Assembly (NCBI RefSeq): GCF_900142665.1
Contig: NZ_FRBR01000012.1
Span: 83,240-147,239 of the forward strand
Origin: Roseovarius pacificus
GTDB lineage: Bacteria > Pseudomonadota > Alphaproteobacteria > Rhodobacterales > Rhodobacteraceae
Direction: 5' to 3'
DNA: 64,000 nt
Each line of letters begins with the position of its first letter. The stretch's first letter is position 1. A model generated the notes under the pieces. The model saw nothing but the letters and a program-made list of their open reading frames with translations, ran no database searches and had not been told where the DNA came from. Positions 18,528 to 27,001 of this stretch are shown here, piece by piece. The translations under genes and the position numbers were made by a program.

Positions 18528-20999
18528 ATGAGCCATCTTACTGATAGACGTCGGATCGTTTTTCGTCATGCTAATGGTGAATTCTATGCCGTTTCGCGCA
18601 ATGGTGGCGCGAAACACCCCGGCTACCTGTATCTTCCTCAGGGAGCGCAAATGAGCGATGAGAATATTGTCGGTGTCGAAGAACCAACCGAGCTGGCCCG
18701 CATCGCGTTGGAAGAACGTTGTGCAGTACGTTGCAGGAACCTGACGACAGGAGCGCAGCACTATCTTCGCTTCAGCGATAATGAACTGCGCAGCTACGAA
18801 ATAGGACCGGAGATCGCGGAAATCTTGGGAATTCCCGAAGAAGGCAAAGTTGGCCCCAAGAATGCTGTGCTGTCGAGGCAGGAGGTCGAAGCCGCGATGA
18901 ATGCATACGACAGCTACCGTACGGATGGGACGCACCGCGACTTCTTTGAGGCCTTTGGTGAGCCACGCGACTATTGGGTCCGTTCATCGCGTGAGCGCGC
19001 TCATCGCGTCTATCCTACCAAGCCCTTGATTGGCTTCATCCTTGGGAAGACAGAGCTAAACGGTGGTTGGGGGCAGAAGACTGATGCTGCAGCTCGTCTT
19101 CACAATGCTGGTTTCATCATAGTCGACCAAAGTGATCAGCCTGCCGATCGGCCTGAACGCTACGAGCACCTGATGAAAGGTGCCGACCGGATCAGGCTTT
19201 GCGCGCTCAACTACTATGTCGAACCTGCCCGGGAAAAGGCGGCCAGGGAGGTCTCTATCCGCGCAGGAGACCTTGCTACGGCGATCGGCCTGAAAGACGC
19301 GTTCCCGAACATCTGCCAGGCACTTGGCGGTGAAGAATTCCAGAAACTTGCGCAAGTACCACCGCCCACGAGCACCGAACCAAATCCAAGCAGTTCGACC
19401 GTTTTTACCTATACGCTCAATCCCCAACTGGAGGCGGACACCGTGACCGACACAAAAGAAGCGCCCTGGCCATCCGCCGTAAACTTGATCCTGTATGGCC
19501 CGCCGGGCACGGGCAAGACGTATCAGACGGCATGGGAAGCCGTCCGGCTGTGCTTGGGTGACGAGGCTACCGCTGCACTAAATGGACAAGATGGCCGAGC
19601 AGAGCTCATGAGCACGTACCGTAGCCTCGTGAGCGATGGGCGCATCGAATTCGTGACCTTCCACCAGTCTATGTCCTACGAGGAGTTTATCGAGGGACTG
19701 CGACCGACCACAGATCAGTCCGAGGATAGCCCGGTGGGGACCGGGTTCCGGTTGGAGCCCGCACCCGGGATATTCAGGCGCATCTCGGAGCGTGCCGAGA
19801 AGGGCGTACCGACAGTACCGCGAGAAAACGCCGTTTCCCTCGACGGCCGGCAGGTCTTCAAGATGTCGATCGCGCGCGCCAACGTGGCCGCGGAAAGCTA
19901 CCTATTCGAGGAAGCCGTCTCCGAGGGGCACACGCTCCTCGGCTGGGAGGACATCGACTTCTCCGACGACAGATTTTCCGATGTCGAGGAGATACTGGAG
20001 GCTTGTCGTGCCCATGGCGAGCGTGAAGGCGAAGTTACTCTCCAGTCGGGCCAAGTGAGCCAAGTGGACGTTTTTCGCAATCAGTTGGACGTCGGCGACG
20101 TCATCGTGGTCACCAAGGGCAACCGACTGTTCCGGGCCATTGGCGAAGTCACGGGGGAGTACCAATACTGGCAGCGGGACAACCGGAAATACTGCCACCG
20201 GCGGTCCGTGCGATGGCTCTGGGTCGACAGGGATGGGATTCCTGCCTCAGAGATCTACGATAGCAATTTCACCATGAAGTCGATCTATGCCCTCGATCGG
20301 GCCCGCCTCGATACCGTTGCCCTCGAAAGCTACATGAACAGCGGCGGCGAACCGGTGCAGCGAGAGGCAAGACCGTATGTCCTCATAATCGACGAGATCA
20401 ACCGGGCGAACATCTCGAAGGTCTTCGGCGAGCTGATCACGCTTCTCGAGCCCGACAAACGGTTGGGGGCCGACAACGAGATCCGCCTCACGCTTCCCTA
20501 TTCCAAGAAATCTTTTGGCGTGCCTCAGAATCTCCACGTCATCGGTACTATGAACACGGCCGATCGCTCCATCGCGCTGTTGGACACAGCACTACGCCGC
20601 CGGTTTTCCTTCAAGGAACTGATGCCCGACCCTTCAGTTCTGTCGGACAATGTCGAGGGGGTAGATCTGCAAAAGTTGCTGTCTACGATCAACGAGCGGA
20701 TCGAGTATCTGTTCGACCGGGAGCATCAGATCGGGCACGCGTACTTCACAGGCTGCCAGACGCGGTCGGATATCGAGAGCGTCATGCGAGACAAGGTGAT
20801 CCCGCTTCTGGCCGAGTATTTCTATGAGGACTGGTCCAAGGTCGCAGCTGTTCTAGGCGACTCTGCTCACGGACCCTCCCGCTTCCTCGATGCCAAACCA
20901 ATTGCGGTACCTGGAGGCATGACTGAAGACGACTTTTCGAGCGAAAAGCTGCGTTGGAAGGTCAAAGACGAATTCGACTTCTCGGAGTTTGCGGCCTGA
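18528..20999 (+). CDS. mcrB: McrB-like AAA+ GTPase with an EVE/PUA-like insert, 823 aa
   Basis: McrB proteins are GTP-driven motors that recognise modified DNA and activate the McrC nuclease. Walker A is GPPGTGKTYQ near residue 323, Walker B is LIIDEINRANISK near 618, and the MNTADRS motif typical of the family lies near 675. Between the two Walker motifs (about residues 440-600) is an insert with GDVIVVTKGNRLFRAIGEVT and a YCHRRSVRWLWV end, which I read as an EVE/PUA-like modified-base reader. The N-terminal 300 residues are unrecognised and may be a second reader. The stop overlaps the mcrC start. Confidence 0.9.
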   Translation: MSHLTDRRRIVFRHANGEFYAVSRNGGAKHPGYLYLPQGAQMSDENIVGVEEPTELARIALEERCAVRCRNLTTGAQHYLRFSDNELRSYEIGPEIAEILGIPEEGKVGPKNAVLSRQEVEAAMNAYDSYRTDGTHRDFFEAFGEPRDYWVRSSRERAHRVYPTKPLIGFILGKTELNGGWGQKTDAAARLHNAGFIIVDQSDQPADRPERYEHLMKGADRIRLCALNYYVEPAREKAAREVSIRAGDLATAIGLKDAFPNICQALGGEEFQKLAQVPPPTSTEPNPSSSTVFTYTLNPQLEADTVTDTKEAPWPSAVNLILYGPPGTGKTYQTAWEAVRLCLGDEATAALNGQDGRAELMSTYRSLVSDGRIEFVTFHQSMSYEEFIEGLRPTTDQSEDSPVGTGFRLEPAPGIFRRISERAEKGVPTVPRENAVSLDGRQVFKMSIARANVAAESYLFEEAVSEGHTLLGWEDIDFSDDRFSDVEEILEACRAHGEREGEVTLQSGQVSQVDVFRNQLDVGDVIVVTKGNRLFRAIGEVTGEYQYWQRDNRKYCHRRSVRWLWVDRDGIPASEIYDSNFTMKSIYALDRARLDTVALESYMNSGGEPVQREARPYVLIIDEINRANISKVFGELITLLEPDKRLGADNEIRLTLPYSKKSFGVPQNLHVIGTMNTADRSIALLDTALRRRFSFKELMPDPSVLSDNVEGVDLQKLLSTINERIEYLFDREHQIGHAYFTGCQTRSDIESVMRDKVIPLLAEYFYEDWSKVAAVLGDSAHGPSRFLDAKPIAVPGGMTEDDFSSEKLRWKVKDEFDFSEFAA

Positions 21000-22300
21000 T
21001 GCCAGCCTTCACCCTGCGCGAATGGGAAGCGTTGCCCCACGGTGAAGGGGGCGGCTGCATTCCCGAGCATTATGCCGAGCGTCTCGCGGCTCTCGCCAGA
21101 GTATCGACCTTTGCAGGAAGGGGTGGAGGCGGAGTGCTTGAGGATCGGCGCCATGAACTGCGAGCGCGTGGCGTTGTCGGGGTCCTGGCAACCGATGGGT
21201 GCAGCCTTGAAATTCTTCCCAAGATCGATGTCGAAGAGCAAGGAGGCGAAGCAAGAAAGAATGCTGCCATTCGCAAGCGTCTTGTTCACATGCTCGCAGT
21301 CGCACTGGACCTAAGAATCGAGACAGGCCAGCTCACAGAGCTTGACTGGCAGCACGAAACGCTTCTGGAAATTCTCATCCGCATTTTCTGCAGCAAGTTG
21401 ACCGATGCCGTTCGTCGCGGCATGCCGCGGCGGTATATTGTCCAAGAGGATGACCTTGCGGCGTTGCGCGGGACGCTCAATCTGCCTCGTCAATTTACGC
21501 ATCACGCAGCGAACCCCTCACGGCTCGCATGCAAATTTGATGAGCTGTCAGAAGACATCGCTCTGAACCGGATCATGAAAGCGACGGTCGCACATCTCTC
21601 CAGAATGTCGCGCAGTCCCGCCAATCAACAGCGTTTGCGCGAACTGGCTTTCGTCTACGCCGATATATCCGAAGTCGCTGTTCCTGCGCTGAAATGGAAT
21701 GAGGTCACCATAGACCGGACAAACCGGGCGTGGCAGGAAATGTTCGGGATGGCGCAACTTTTTCTGCGTAATCGTTATCAAACGACGAGTGCCGGGGGGG
21801 GGCGAGGGACTGCACTTCTCTTTGAGATGAACGCACTTTTTGAGGAGTATGTCGGCCGGCTGATCACACGCGCTTTGGCACGCACGGAGTATCGGGTCTC
21901 GCTACAAGGCGGGAGACTATTCTGCCTGACATCTCTTGATGACCAACGTGCTGTGTTCCAGACGAAACCCGATATCCTGATCTGGCGTGCGGGGCAGGTT
22001 GTCCATGTGATCGACACGAAGTGGAAGCGGATTTCGTCCCGGATTGATGATCGAAAACAAGGGGTGTCCCAAGGTGACGTCTACCAGATGATGGCTTATG
22101 CGCACCTTTACAAAGCCCCGCGACTGACGCTGCTCTATCCGCACCACCAAGATCTTTCAGAAGCGGAAGGCCTTCAGGCTCAGTTTCGGATTTCTGGTCA
22201 GGAGGCGATTGTCGAGACGGCGAGCCTGGATCTCGCCAGTGGGACTGATTTGGCCGTCCGGGTGAGCCGGCTCTTGGAGGGCGGGTCCAAACACGCGTAA
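20999..22300 (+). CDS. mcrC: McrC-like PD-(D/E)xK nuclease subunit, 433 aa
   Basis: McrC is the nuclease partner of McrB. The PD-(D/E)xK core is visible as KPDILIWRAGQVVHVIDTKW near residues 325-345, with the catalytic D and DTK. The N-terminal part, with a DGCSLEILPKID stretch near residue 65, matches the family. I chose the ATG at 20999, which overlaps the mcrB TGA in a TGATG arrangement; an upstream in-frame ATG at 20954 lies inside mcrB. Length is near normal for McrC. It is the last gene of the operon, and no other gene follows for 1.4 kb. Confidence 0.92.
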   Translation: MPAFTLREWEALPHGEGGGCIPEHYAERLAALARVSTFAGRGGGGVLEDRRHELRARGVVGVLATDGCSLEILPKIDVEEQGGEARKNAAIRKRLVHMLAVALDLRIETGQLTELDWQHETLLEILIRIFCSKLTDAVRRGMPRRYIVQEDDLAALRGTLNLPRQFTHHAANPSRLACKFDELSEDIALNRIMKATVAHLSRMSRSPANQQRLRELAFVYADISEVAVPALKWNEVTIDRTNRAWQEMFGMAQLFLRNRYQTTSAGGGRGTALLFEMNALFEEYVGRLITRALARTEYRVSLQGGRLFCLTSLDDQRAVFQTKPDILIWRAGQVVHVIDTKWKRISSRIDDRKQGVSQGDVYQMMAYAHLYKAPRLTLLYPHHQDLSEAEGLQAQFRISGQEAIVETASLDLASGTDLAVRVSRLLEGGSKHA

Positions 22301-22405
22301 GCGCTGACAGCTCCTCACGTTGCCGGTCGGATCTGTCTTTGCGAGTTGATATGCTCCGTCGGCGTCGCTCAAGGCCAAGAACTTCGTCCAGCATGGCCTC
22401 TCGCG

Positions 22406-22447
22406 CTAAGAGACGTGCGTAACTACGTCTTTATGCACGTGTCTTAG
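22406..22447. repeat. 13-bp inverted repeat with a 16-base loop
   Basis: CTAAGAGACGTGC (22406-22418) pairs with GCACGTGTCTTAG (22435-22447) with one mismatch. No T-run follows on either strand, so it is not an obvious terminator, although it lies about 100 bases after the mcrC stop. It could be a protein-binding site, a weak terminator or part of a mobile-element boundary. Confidence 0.6.
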
Positions 22448-23233
22448 ATCGCCCGACCTTCGGTAGGCAGGCAGCATGAAACGGGCAGTTACCAACGTGG
22501 CGCTCCGCGGTGGAGCGAACGGGGGCGCCTGGAGGCCAGCACCAATAGTTTGGCATCCCGTTTTGGACACGCGCACCTGTCTGTTCAAGCGGCGACGGAA
22601 AATAAACTTCTGAGATCTTAGGCGGCTTTTGACATGGGGGCGGAGTTATGGGGAGCTGCTGGCGAAACTTCCCTATCACCCACGGGTTGGCAAATCTGCC
22701 CTGATAGGGAAACCAATGCCTGATCTCGACAAGAGGCCGCAAGCATGCTGATGCGGTCTTTTCAAAATTGTGGCGCTGGGGCCACGCCTTGCCCGCGGCC
22801 TGTGTTTTCTGACCGGGAGAAATCTTGTCGAGGAGTGGATGGAATTTCTATGTTTGGGTCATGACACAGCAACGCATCCATATCTCGCCTCGGCTCATAC
22901 TGTTCATATGACGTGAACCCGCCCAATCGCTTCCCCTGCGGTTGGCATCCGAGATTTGAGAATGGAGAGTGTATCGATGGCTGTCGAACCCATCCCCCAA
23001 TTGCCTGCCCAGGATTCTGTAGTCCTGTCTCGTGGAATCGCCCCTCGAAAATCGCGTGATGATTCTCCGAAAATGGGTGCGACCAGCCGGGTGAACGCCA
23101 TGCTGTTTCCGCGAATTGCCGCGTGTGAAGGTTCTTTCCCGGGTATGTCTCCTTGCGAAATCGTCAGCAGGAATCGCAAGACCTCGGTGATCTGCGGGTT
23201 AGGGAGCGCTGGTTCGCACAAGGTGATGTGTCT

Positions 23234-23340
23234 GCGAAAAATCGAAAACGCTCACGGCTTGCTTTTTCGCAATCTGACGGCGGGTGATGCTGAAGACTAA
23301 CCGCATGCCCGAAAAAGAAAAAGTCTTTTGGCGGCCAAAA
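23234..23340. repeat. Two palindromes in the region before tnsA
   Basis: GCGAAAAA (23234-23241) is mirrored by TTTTTCGC (23263-23270), and TTTTGGCGGCCAAAA (23326-23340) is a near-perfect 15-bp palindrome centred on one G. They lie 350-460 bases upstream of the TnsA-like gene. Transposase-binding sites in element ends are one possible reading; promoter operators for the tns genes are another. Confidence 0.4.
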
Positions 23341-23691
23341 TCGGTGGCTACCAAATACTCATCGCCGCAACTGAAGAGGCACTGACGATGTAGCAAGAAA
23401 CGAAAAAGCGATCTGCGCCAACAGACCGCCCTCTCTTGGAAGACCGAGGTCCACCATTTACACCCAGAAACCTATCACCCAATCGGGTCGGTTTCAAGGA
23501 CTCGGATGCTTCCAGAACATGACGACCTGCTTTTCCCCGACGCATTTGTCGCGACGGGAAAGGTCTGCCCAACGCCAACCAAGCTGAAATCCGAGTGGGG
23601 ACATAGAGGCTGGTTTTGAAGGGCAGATCCAGAAGGTCACATGCTTTCCGGCTGATCGGGAAGTGGCACCTGAGACTTTTGGAATTCAACG

Positions 23692-24369
23692 ATGTCTGAT
23701 CTTTCTTTCTCCGGCGGTATCCGCCTTCCCGAACCCAGTCGTGGTGACCGCAAGACGCAAGTTGGCTCCACGCAGCACTTCACCGGAGGCATTGTCTTTG
23801 GTGAGGGTCATGGGGTCCGCCATGGCGTTGAAAGCCATCTCGAAGCGGATTGCGCGATGGTCTTGGCGTATCGCCCTGACACCAAGGAAGTTATCGAACA
23901 GGTTCGCTTTGAGTGGTTCGATGAGTTTGGGGAAGTCCACAACCACTTCATCGACTTTGTCGTTGTCCGCCAGGATGAAACTGTGACGGGATACGCAGTG
24001 CGCCCTGTTGAGCGTGCCGGCCGGAAGTACCTGACCAAGCTGGCCCGGATCAAAGCTCAGGCGATCTCCCAGGGCGTTCTCGATGACTTCCGTCTGTTCA
24101 CGGAGGACGACATCTGCCCCGTCGAGCGTTACAACGCAGGTCTCTTTCACTCGGCGCGACGCCCGGACTGCTTTGGTGACCCTGTTGCCCAGGACGTGGT
24201 GCGGTCCATGACCGGGGTCGTCCGTATGGGTGATCTCGTCGAGAAAACCCGTCTGGACGGCATGGGGTTTCGGGCCTTGGTGCGTCTGATCCGTTCCGGG
24301 CATCTGAAGACGCTCGGCTATGAGCGCCTCTCCCATGATGTGATGGTTTTCAAGGCGAAGGAGGTCTGA
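23692..24369 (+). CDS. tnsA: TnsA-like transposon endonuclease, 225 aa
   Basis: TnsA cuts the 5' ends of a Tn7-like element so that it is excised fully. Residues 40-110 carry the expected layout: RHGVESHLE, then HNHFIDFVVVR with the catalytic-type aspartate, then a strand ending GYAVRP. In canonical TnsA the last strand carries (E/Q)-x-K; here the equivalent residues read A-V-R, so the nuclease may be altered or inactive. The C-terminal 100 residues look like the winged-helix part. It is the first gene of the module, three bases before the next start. The ribosome site is weak. Confidence 0.75.
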   Translation: MSDLSFSGGIRLPEPSRGDRKTQVGSTQHFTGGIVFGEGHGVRHGVESHLEADCAMVLAYRPDTKEVIEQVRFEWFDEFGEVHNHFIDFVVVRQDETVTGYAVRPVERAGRKYLTKLARIKAQAISQGVLDDFRLFTEDDICPVERYNAGLFHSARRPDCFGDPVAQDVVRSMTGVVRMGDLVEKTRLDGMGFRALVRLIRSGHLKTLGYERLSHDVMVFKAKEV

Positions 24370-24371
24370 AG

Positions 24372-24644
24372 ATGTCCAAATATCGTTTCAAAGATACGGT
24401 TGAGGCCAAGCCTCGGATGAAGACTGGCGCAAATGTCGAAATCATCACCCACCAAGTTGATGTTGCCGAGCTTCTCGCAAAAATCGGTATCGACCGAGGT
24501 CAATTGTCCGACAAGAGCTTGCTTTCTCTGCGCTTTGATGAGGTTTTCGAGATTGACGTTGAGACACGTATGATTCGCGGGGTCAATTTGGTCCGGAGCG
24601 ACCAAGAGTTCTCCACGGACCAATTGTTCGGCAGCGCCCAGTAG
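24372..24644 (+). CDS. Small protein between tnsA and tnsB, 90 aa
   Basis: Unrecognised 90-aa protein beginning MSKYRFKDTVEAKPRMKTG. It starts two bases after the tnsA stop with a GGAGG-like site inside the tnsA end, so it belongs to the same message. It is highly charged and has no catalytic motif. It could assist TnsA or be a partner of the transposase. No homologous position exists in classical Tn7, which makes it specific to this element type. Confidence 0.65.
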   Translation: MSKYRFKDTVEAKPRMKTGANVEIITHQVDVAELLAKIGIDRGQLSDKSLLSLRFDEVFEIDVETRMIRGVNLVRSDQEFSTDQLFGSAQ

Positions 24645-24800
24645 GGTCCACCGGCAGCGAAGCCTCAGGTTTCCAATGCGTGATGCCGGAAACCTGAGGC
24701 CGCGCCCCACCTCCAGAAACTTCCCCAATGGCGAGGCCCAATGGCCATCGCACTCATCATTGCTGCATCGCGCAGCCCAGCTCCCATGAAAGGATACACC

Positions 24801-26999
24801 ATGGATCTCTCGTTCAGCACCGCCAACGCCCGATATGCCTTTGGACAGTTCGACCGTGTGTCGATCGATAGTCTCCCCTTCCAAGTCGAAATGGAAACCG
24901 AAACCGGCTACCTTCTCCGCCGGGACGACGCGAATGGGCTTTGTCAGCAATTCACGCACGAAGATCTTGCCCGTTTCGGTCAGCAGGGCCGTATTCGGGT
25001 CGAGCGCGATGGCTTCAATCCGTCTGCAGCACATAAACGGCTGATGTCTAGCCAGACATCGATCTCGGCTTTGACCGGTCGTCCCGGGCGCCGTCTCACC
25101 AAGAAGGATTTGTACTGTCAGGTTGCCCTGGAGCTCCATGCCGAGGGCCTGATGACGTTCACGGACGCGTCGATCAAAGCCAACAAGGCTCTCCTTCTCG
25201 ACCGCGTTATGGACATTGCACCCGATGACTTGCCCGAGCCTGGCAAGAAGTTTCGGAAGTCTGAAAACTTCGCCAAGGTTCCCTCGCCACGATCGCTGCG
25301 CCGATGGCTCGCCGAACTCAACAAGTTTGGGCTGATTGGACATCTCGATCGGGTGTCCGCACGCGGAAACCGCGGGTCTCGTCTCTCACCAAGCGAGTAC
25401 GCGCTGATGATGAAAGGGGTCCGCGGCTACATGTCGCCGGATAAGCCCACCATTCATGCGATCGTCGAGGACGTGAAGCTTTCCTTTGCAAAAGAAAACG
25501 CGGAACGCGAAGCGCAAGGTAAACTCAAGATGAAGGTGCCAAGCCGAGAGACCATTCGGCTTGCTGTGCGGGGCCTGGACCCGTTCCTGGTGGAATTGAA
25601 GCGCAACGGCGCTGCAGCCGCACGCAAGAAGTTTCGCCCCGTCACAACCGGTCTTTCCGTGACGCGTCCTCTGGAGCGGGTGGAGATCGACGAATGGACG
25701 GTCGATGCGCAGACCTTGTTGGAGAGCACCGAAATCTATGGGCTCTTCACCGATGAGGAGAAGCATTCGCTCGGCCTGTATTTTGAAGAGCACGAAGATC
25801 CGAAGACCGGAAAGATCAAGCAGAAAAAGACGGCACGGTGGACCCTGAGCGCCGCGATCTGTTGTGCCACCCGGTGCATTGTCGGGTTGGTGCTTAGTCG
25901 CACTCCAAACGCAGAGGCCGCAGTCCAGTTGTTGCAGATGATCACGACGGACAAGGGAGCCTGGGCAGACGCTGTAGGTGCCCATACGCCCTGGGACATG
26001 CACGGCACTCCGGAGTTGATCGTCTTTGATGGTGGTTCGGCGTACAAATCTTTGCGGTTTCGGATGGCCTCGGAGGATCTCGGTGTGATGTGGGAAATGG
26101 CGACGAACGGCGTCCCTGAGAACCGTGGCTTCATCGAGCGATTCTTCGGAACGTGCTCCGGTGGCTTTGCCTCCCGCGTTTCGGGTCATACGTTCCGTGG
26201 CATCATGGAGAAAGGTGATGCGGACCCGGAAAAGCGCGCAGCATTGACCTTGGATGATCTGACGTTTGCGCTGATCCGCTGGGTTGTCGAGATCTACCAC
26301 AACACGCCGCACTCCGGTCTTGACAACGAGACGCCGGTGCAGGCCTGGCGGCGCTTGAACAAGCTGTATGGCGTCACCCCGCCGCCAGACTCCGAAATGA
26401 TGCGGATTTGTTTCGGGCAGGAGCGCGAGTACCGCTTGGACAAAGAAGGCATCACCGTTCTCGGTGTGACTTACCAATCTGAAATTCTCCAGAACCATTT
26501 TCGTCGGAATGACCCTGGGACCGTCAAGGTTCGCTGGCATCCCAAAGATGTAGGCGCGATTTCAGTGCTGATGGGGGAAGAGTGGTGCAACGTCCCCTCC
26601 CAAGACGCATCCCTCCAAGGCGTCGCGGCACAAACCTGGCTGACTGCTGTGCGGCATGTGCGCGCCGGCAACCCGGAGGCGGATCATCTGAACAATGCAG
26701 TCGTCCGGGAAGCTATTCTGGCGATCAAGGCTCGGAACGAGGTGGCGATGGCGAAGGCAGGGCTGAACCTGGAGGATTGGTCCGAAGATCGGTTCAAGCG
26801 TGAGGAAAAGAACATCCTTGCAGGTGTGAAATTCTACGAGCCGAAAGCGCCATCCAAGGCGAAAGGCGAGCTTGGGAGTGAGCTGCCTTCGCTTGACGAT
26901 TTGAACGGTGAAGTCGGCGACAGCACCGACGCGCAGGTTGGCCGCAAAGGCCGGAGCGGCCCCTCGTCGGCGTCGGGCATCACCTTCGAGGAGGAGTGA
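24801..26999 (+). CDS. tnsB: TnsB/TniA-like DDE transposase, 732 aa
   Basis: This is the strand-transfer transposase of the element. The integrase core is visible as RVEIDEWTVDAQ (first D) near residue 295, ELIVFDGGSAYKS (second D) near 408, and PENRGFIERFFGT (E) near 440. A helical DNA-binding N-terminus and a C-terminal domain ending in an acidic tail fit the TnsB/TniA/Mu family. I chose the ATG at 24801, preceded by AAAGGA with six bases spacing, over the upstream ATG at 24741. Its C-terminus in this family contacts TnsC, whose gene starts two bases after this stop. Confidence 0.9.
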   Translation: MDLSFSTANARYAFGQFDRVSIDSLPFQVEMETETGYLLRRDDANGLCQQFTHEDLARFGQQGRIRVERDGFNPSAAHKRLMSSQTSISALTGRPGRRLTKKDLYCQVALELHAEGLMTFTDASIKANKALLLDRVMDIAPDDLPEPGKKFRKSENFAKVPSPRSLRRWLAELNKFGLIGHLDRVSARGNRGSRLSPSEYALMMKGVRGYMSPDKPTIHAIVEDVKLSFAKENAEREAQGKLKMKVPSRETIRLAVRGLDPFLVELKRNGAAAARKKFRPVTTGLSVTRPLERVEIDEWTVDAQTLLESTEIYGLFTDEEKHSLGLYFEEHEDPKTGKIKQKKTARWTLSAAICCATRCIVGLVLSRTPNAEAAVQLLQMITTDKGAWADAVGAHTPWDMHGTPELIVFDGGSAYKSLRFRMASEDLGVMWEMATNGVPENRGFIERFFGTCSGGFASRVSGHTFRGIMEKGDADPEKRAALTLDDLTFALIRWVVEIYHNTPHSGLDNETPVQAWRRLNKLYGVTPPPDSEMMRICFGQEREYRLDKEGITVLGVTYQSEILQNHFRRNDPGTVKVRWHPKDVGAISVLMGEEWCNVPSQDASLQGVAAQTWLTAVRHVRAGNPEADHLNNAVVREAILAIKARNEVAMAKAGLNLEDWSEDRFKREEKNILAGVKFYEPKAPSKAKGELGSELPSLDDLNGEVGDSTDAQVGRKGRSGPSSASGITFEEE

Positions 27000-27001
27000 T
27001 C

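Larger units (their letters stand above)
22301..23691. other. 1.4-kb region without a convincing gene, upstream of the Tn7-like module
   Basis: No frame here has convincing coding composition; the longest (22956-23300, plus) looks spurious. The region contains a 13-bp inverted repeat (22406-22447), two further palindromes (23234-23270 and 23326-23340) and several CGAAAA-type words (near 23045, 23067, 23235, 23310 and 23400). Tn7-like elements place one end just outside tnsA, so an element end with transposase-binding sites is expected somewhere in this stretch. I could not fix an exact terminus or a target-site duplication. Confidence 0.45.

Noticed and set aside
22956..23300. 114-codon plus-strand frame in the pre-tnsA region
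   Set aside because: Protein-like only in part, no family, no ribosome site, and it overlaps palindromes expected of non-coding DNA.
22301..23691. tRNA gene or tRNA-derived attachment site
   Set aside because: No cloverleaf or GTTCRANNC-type T-arm word was found here or elsewhere in the window.
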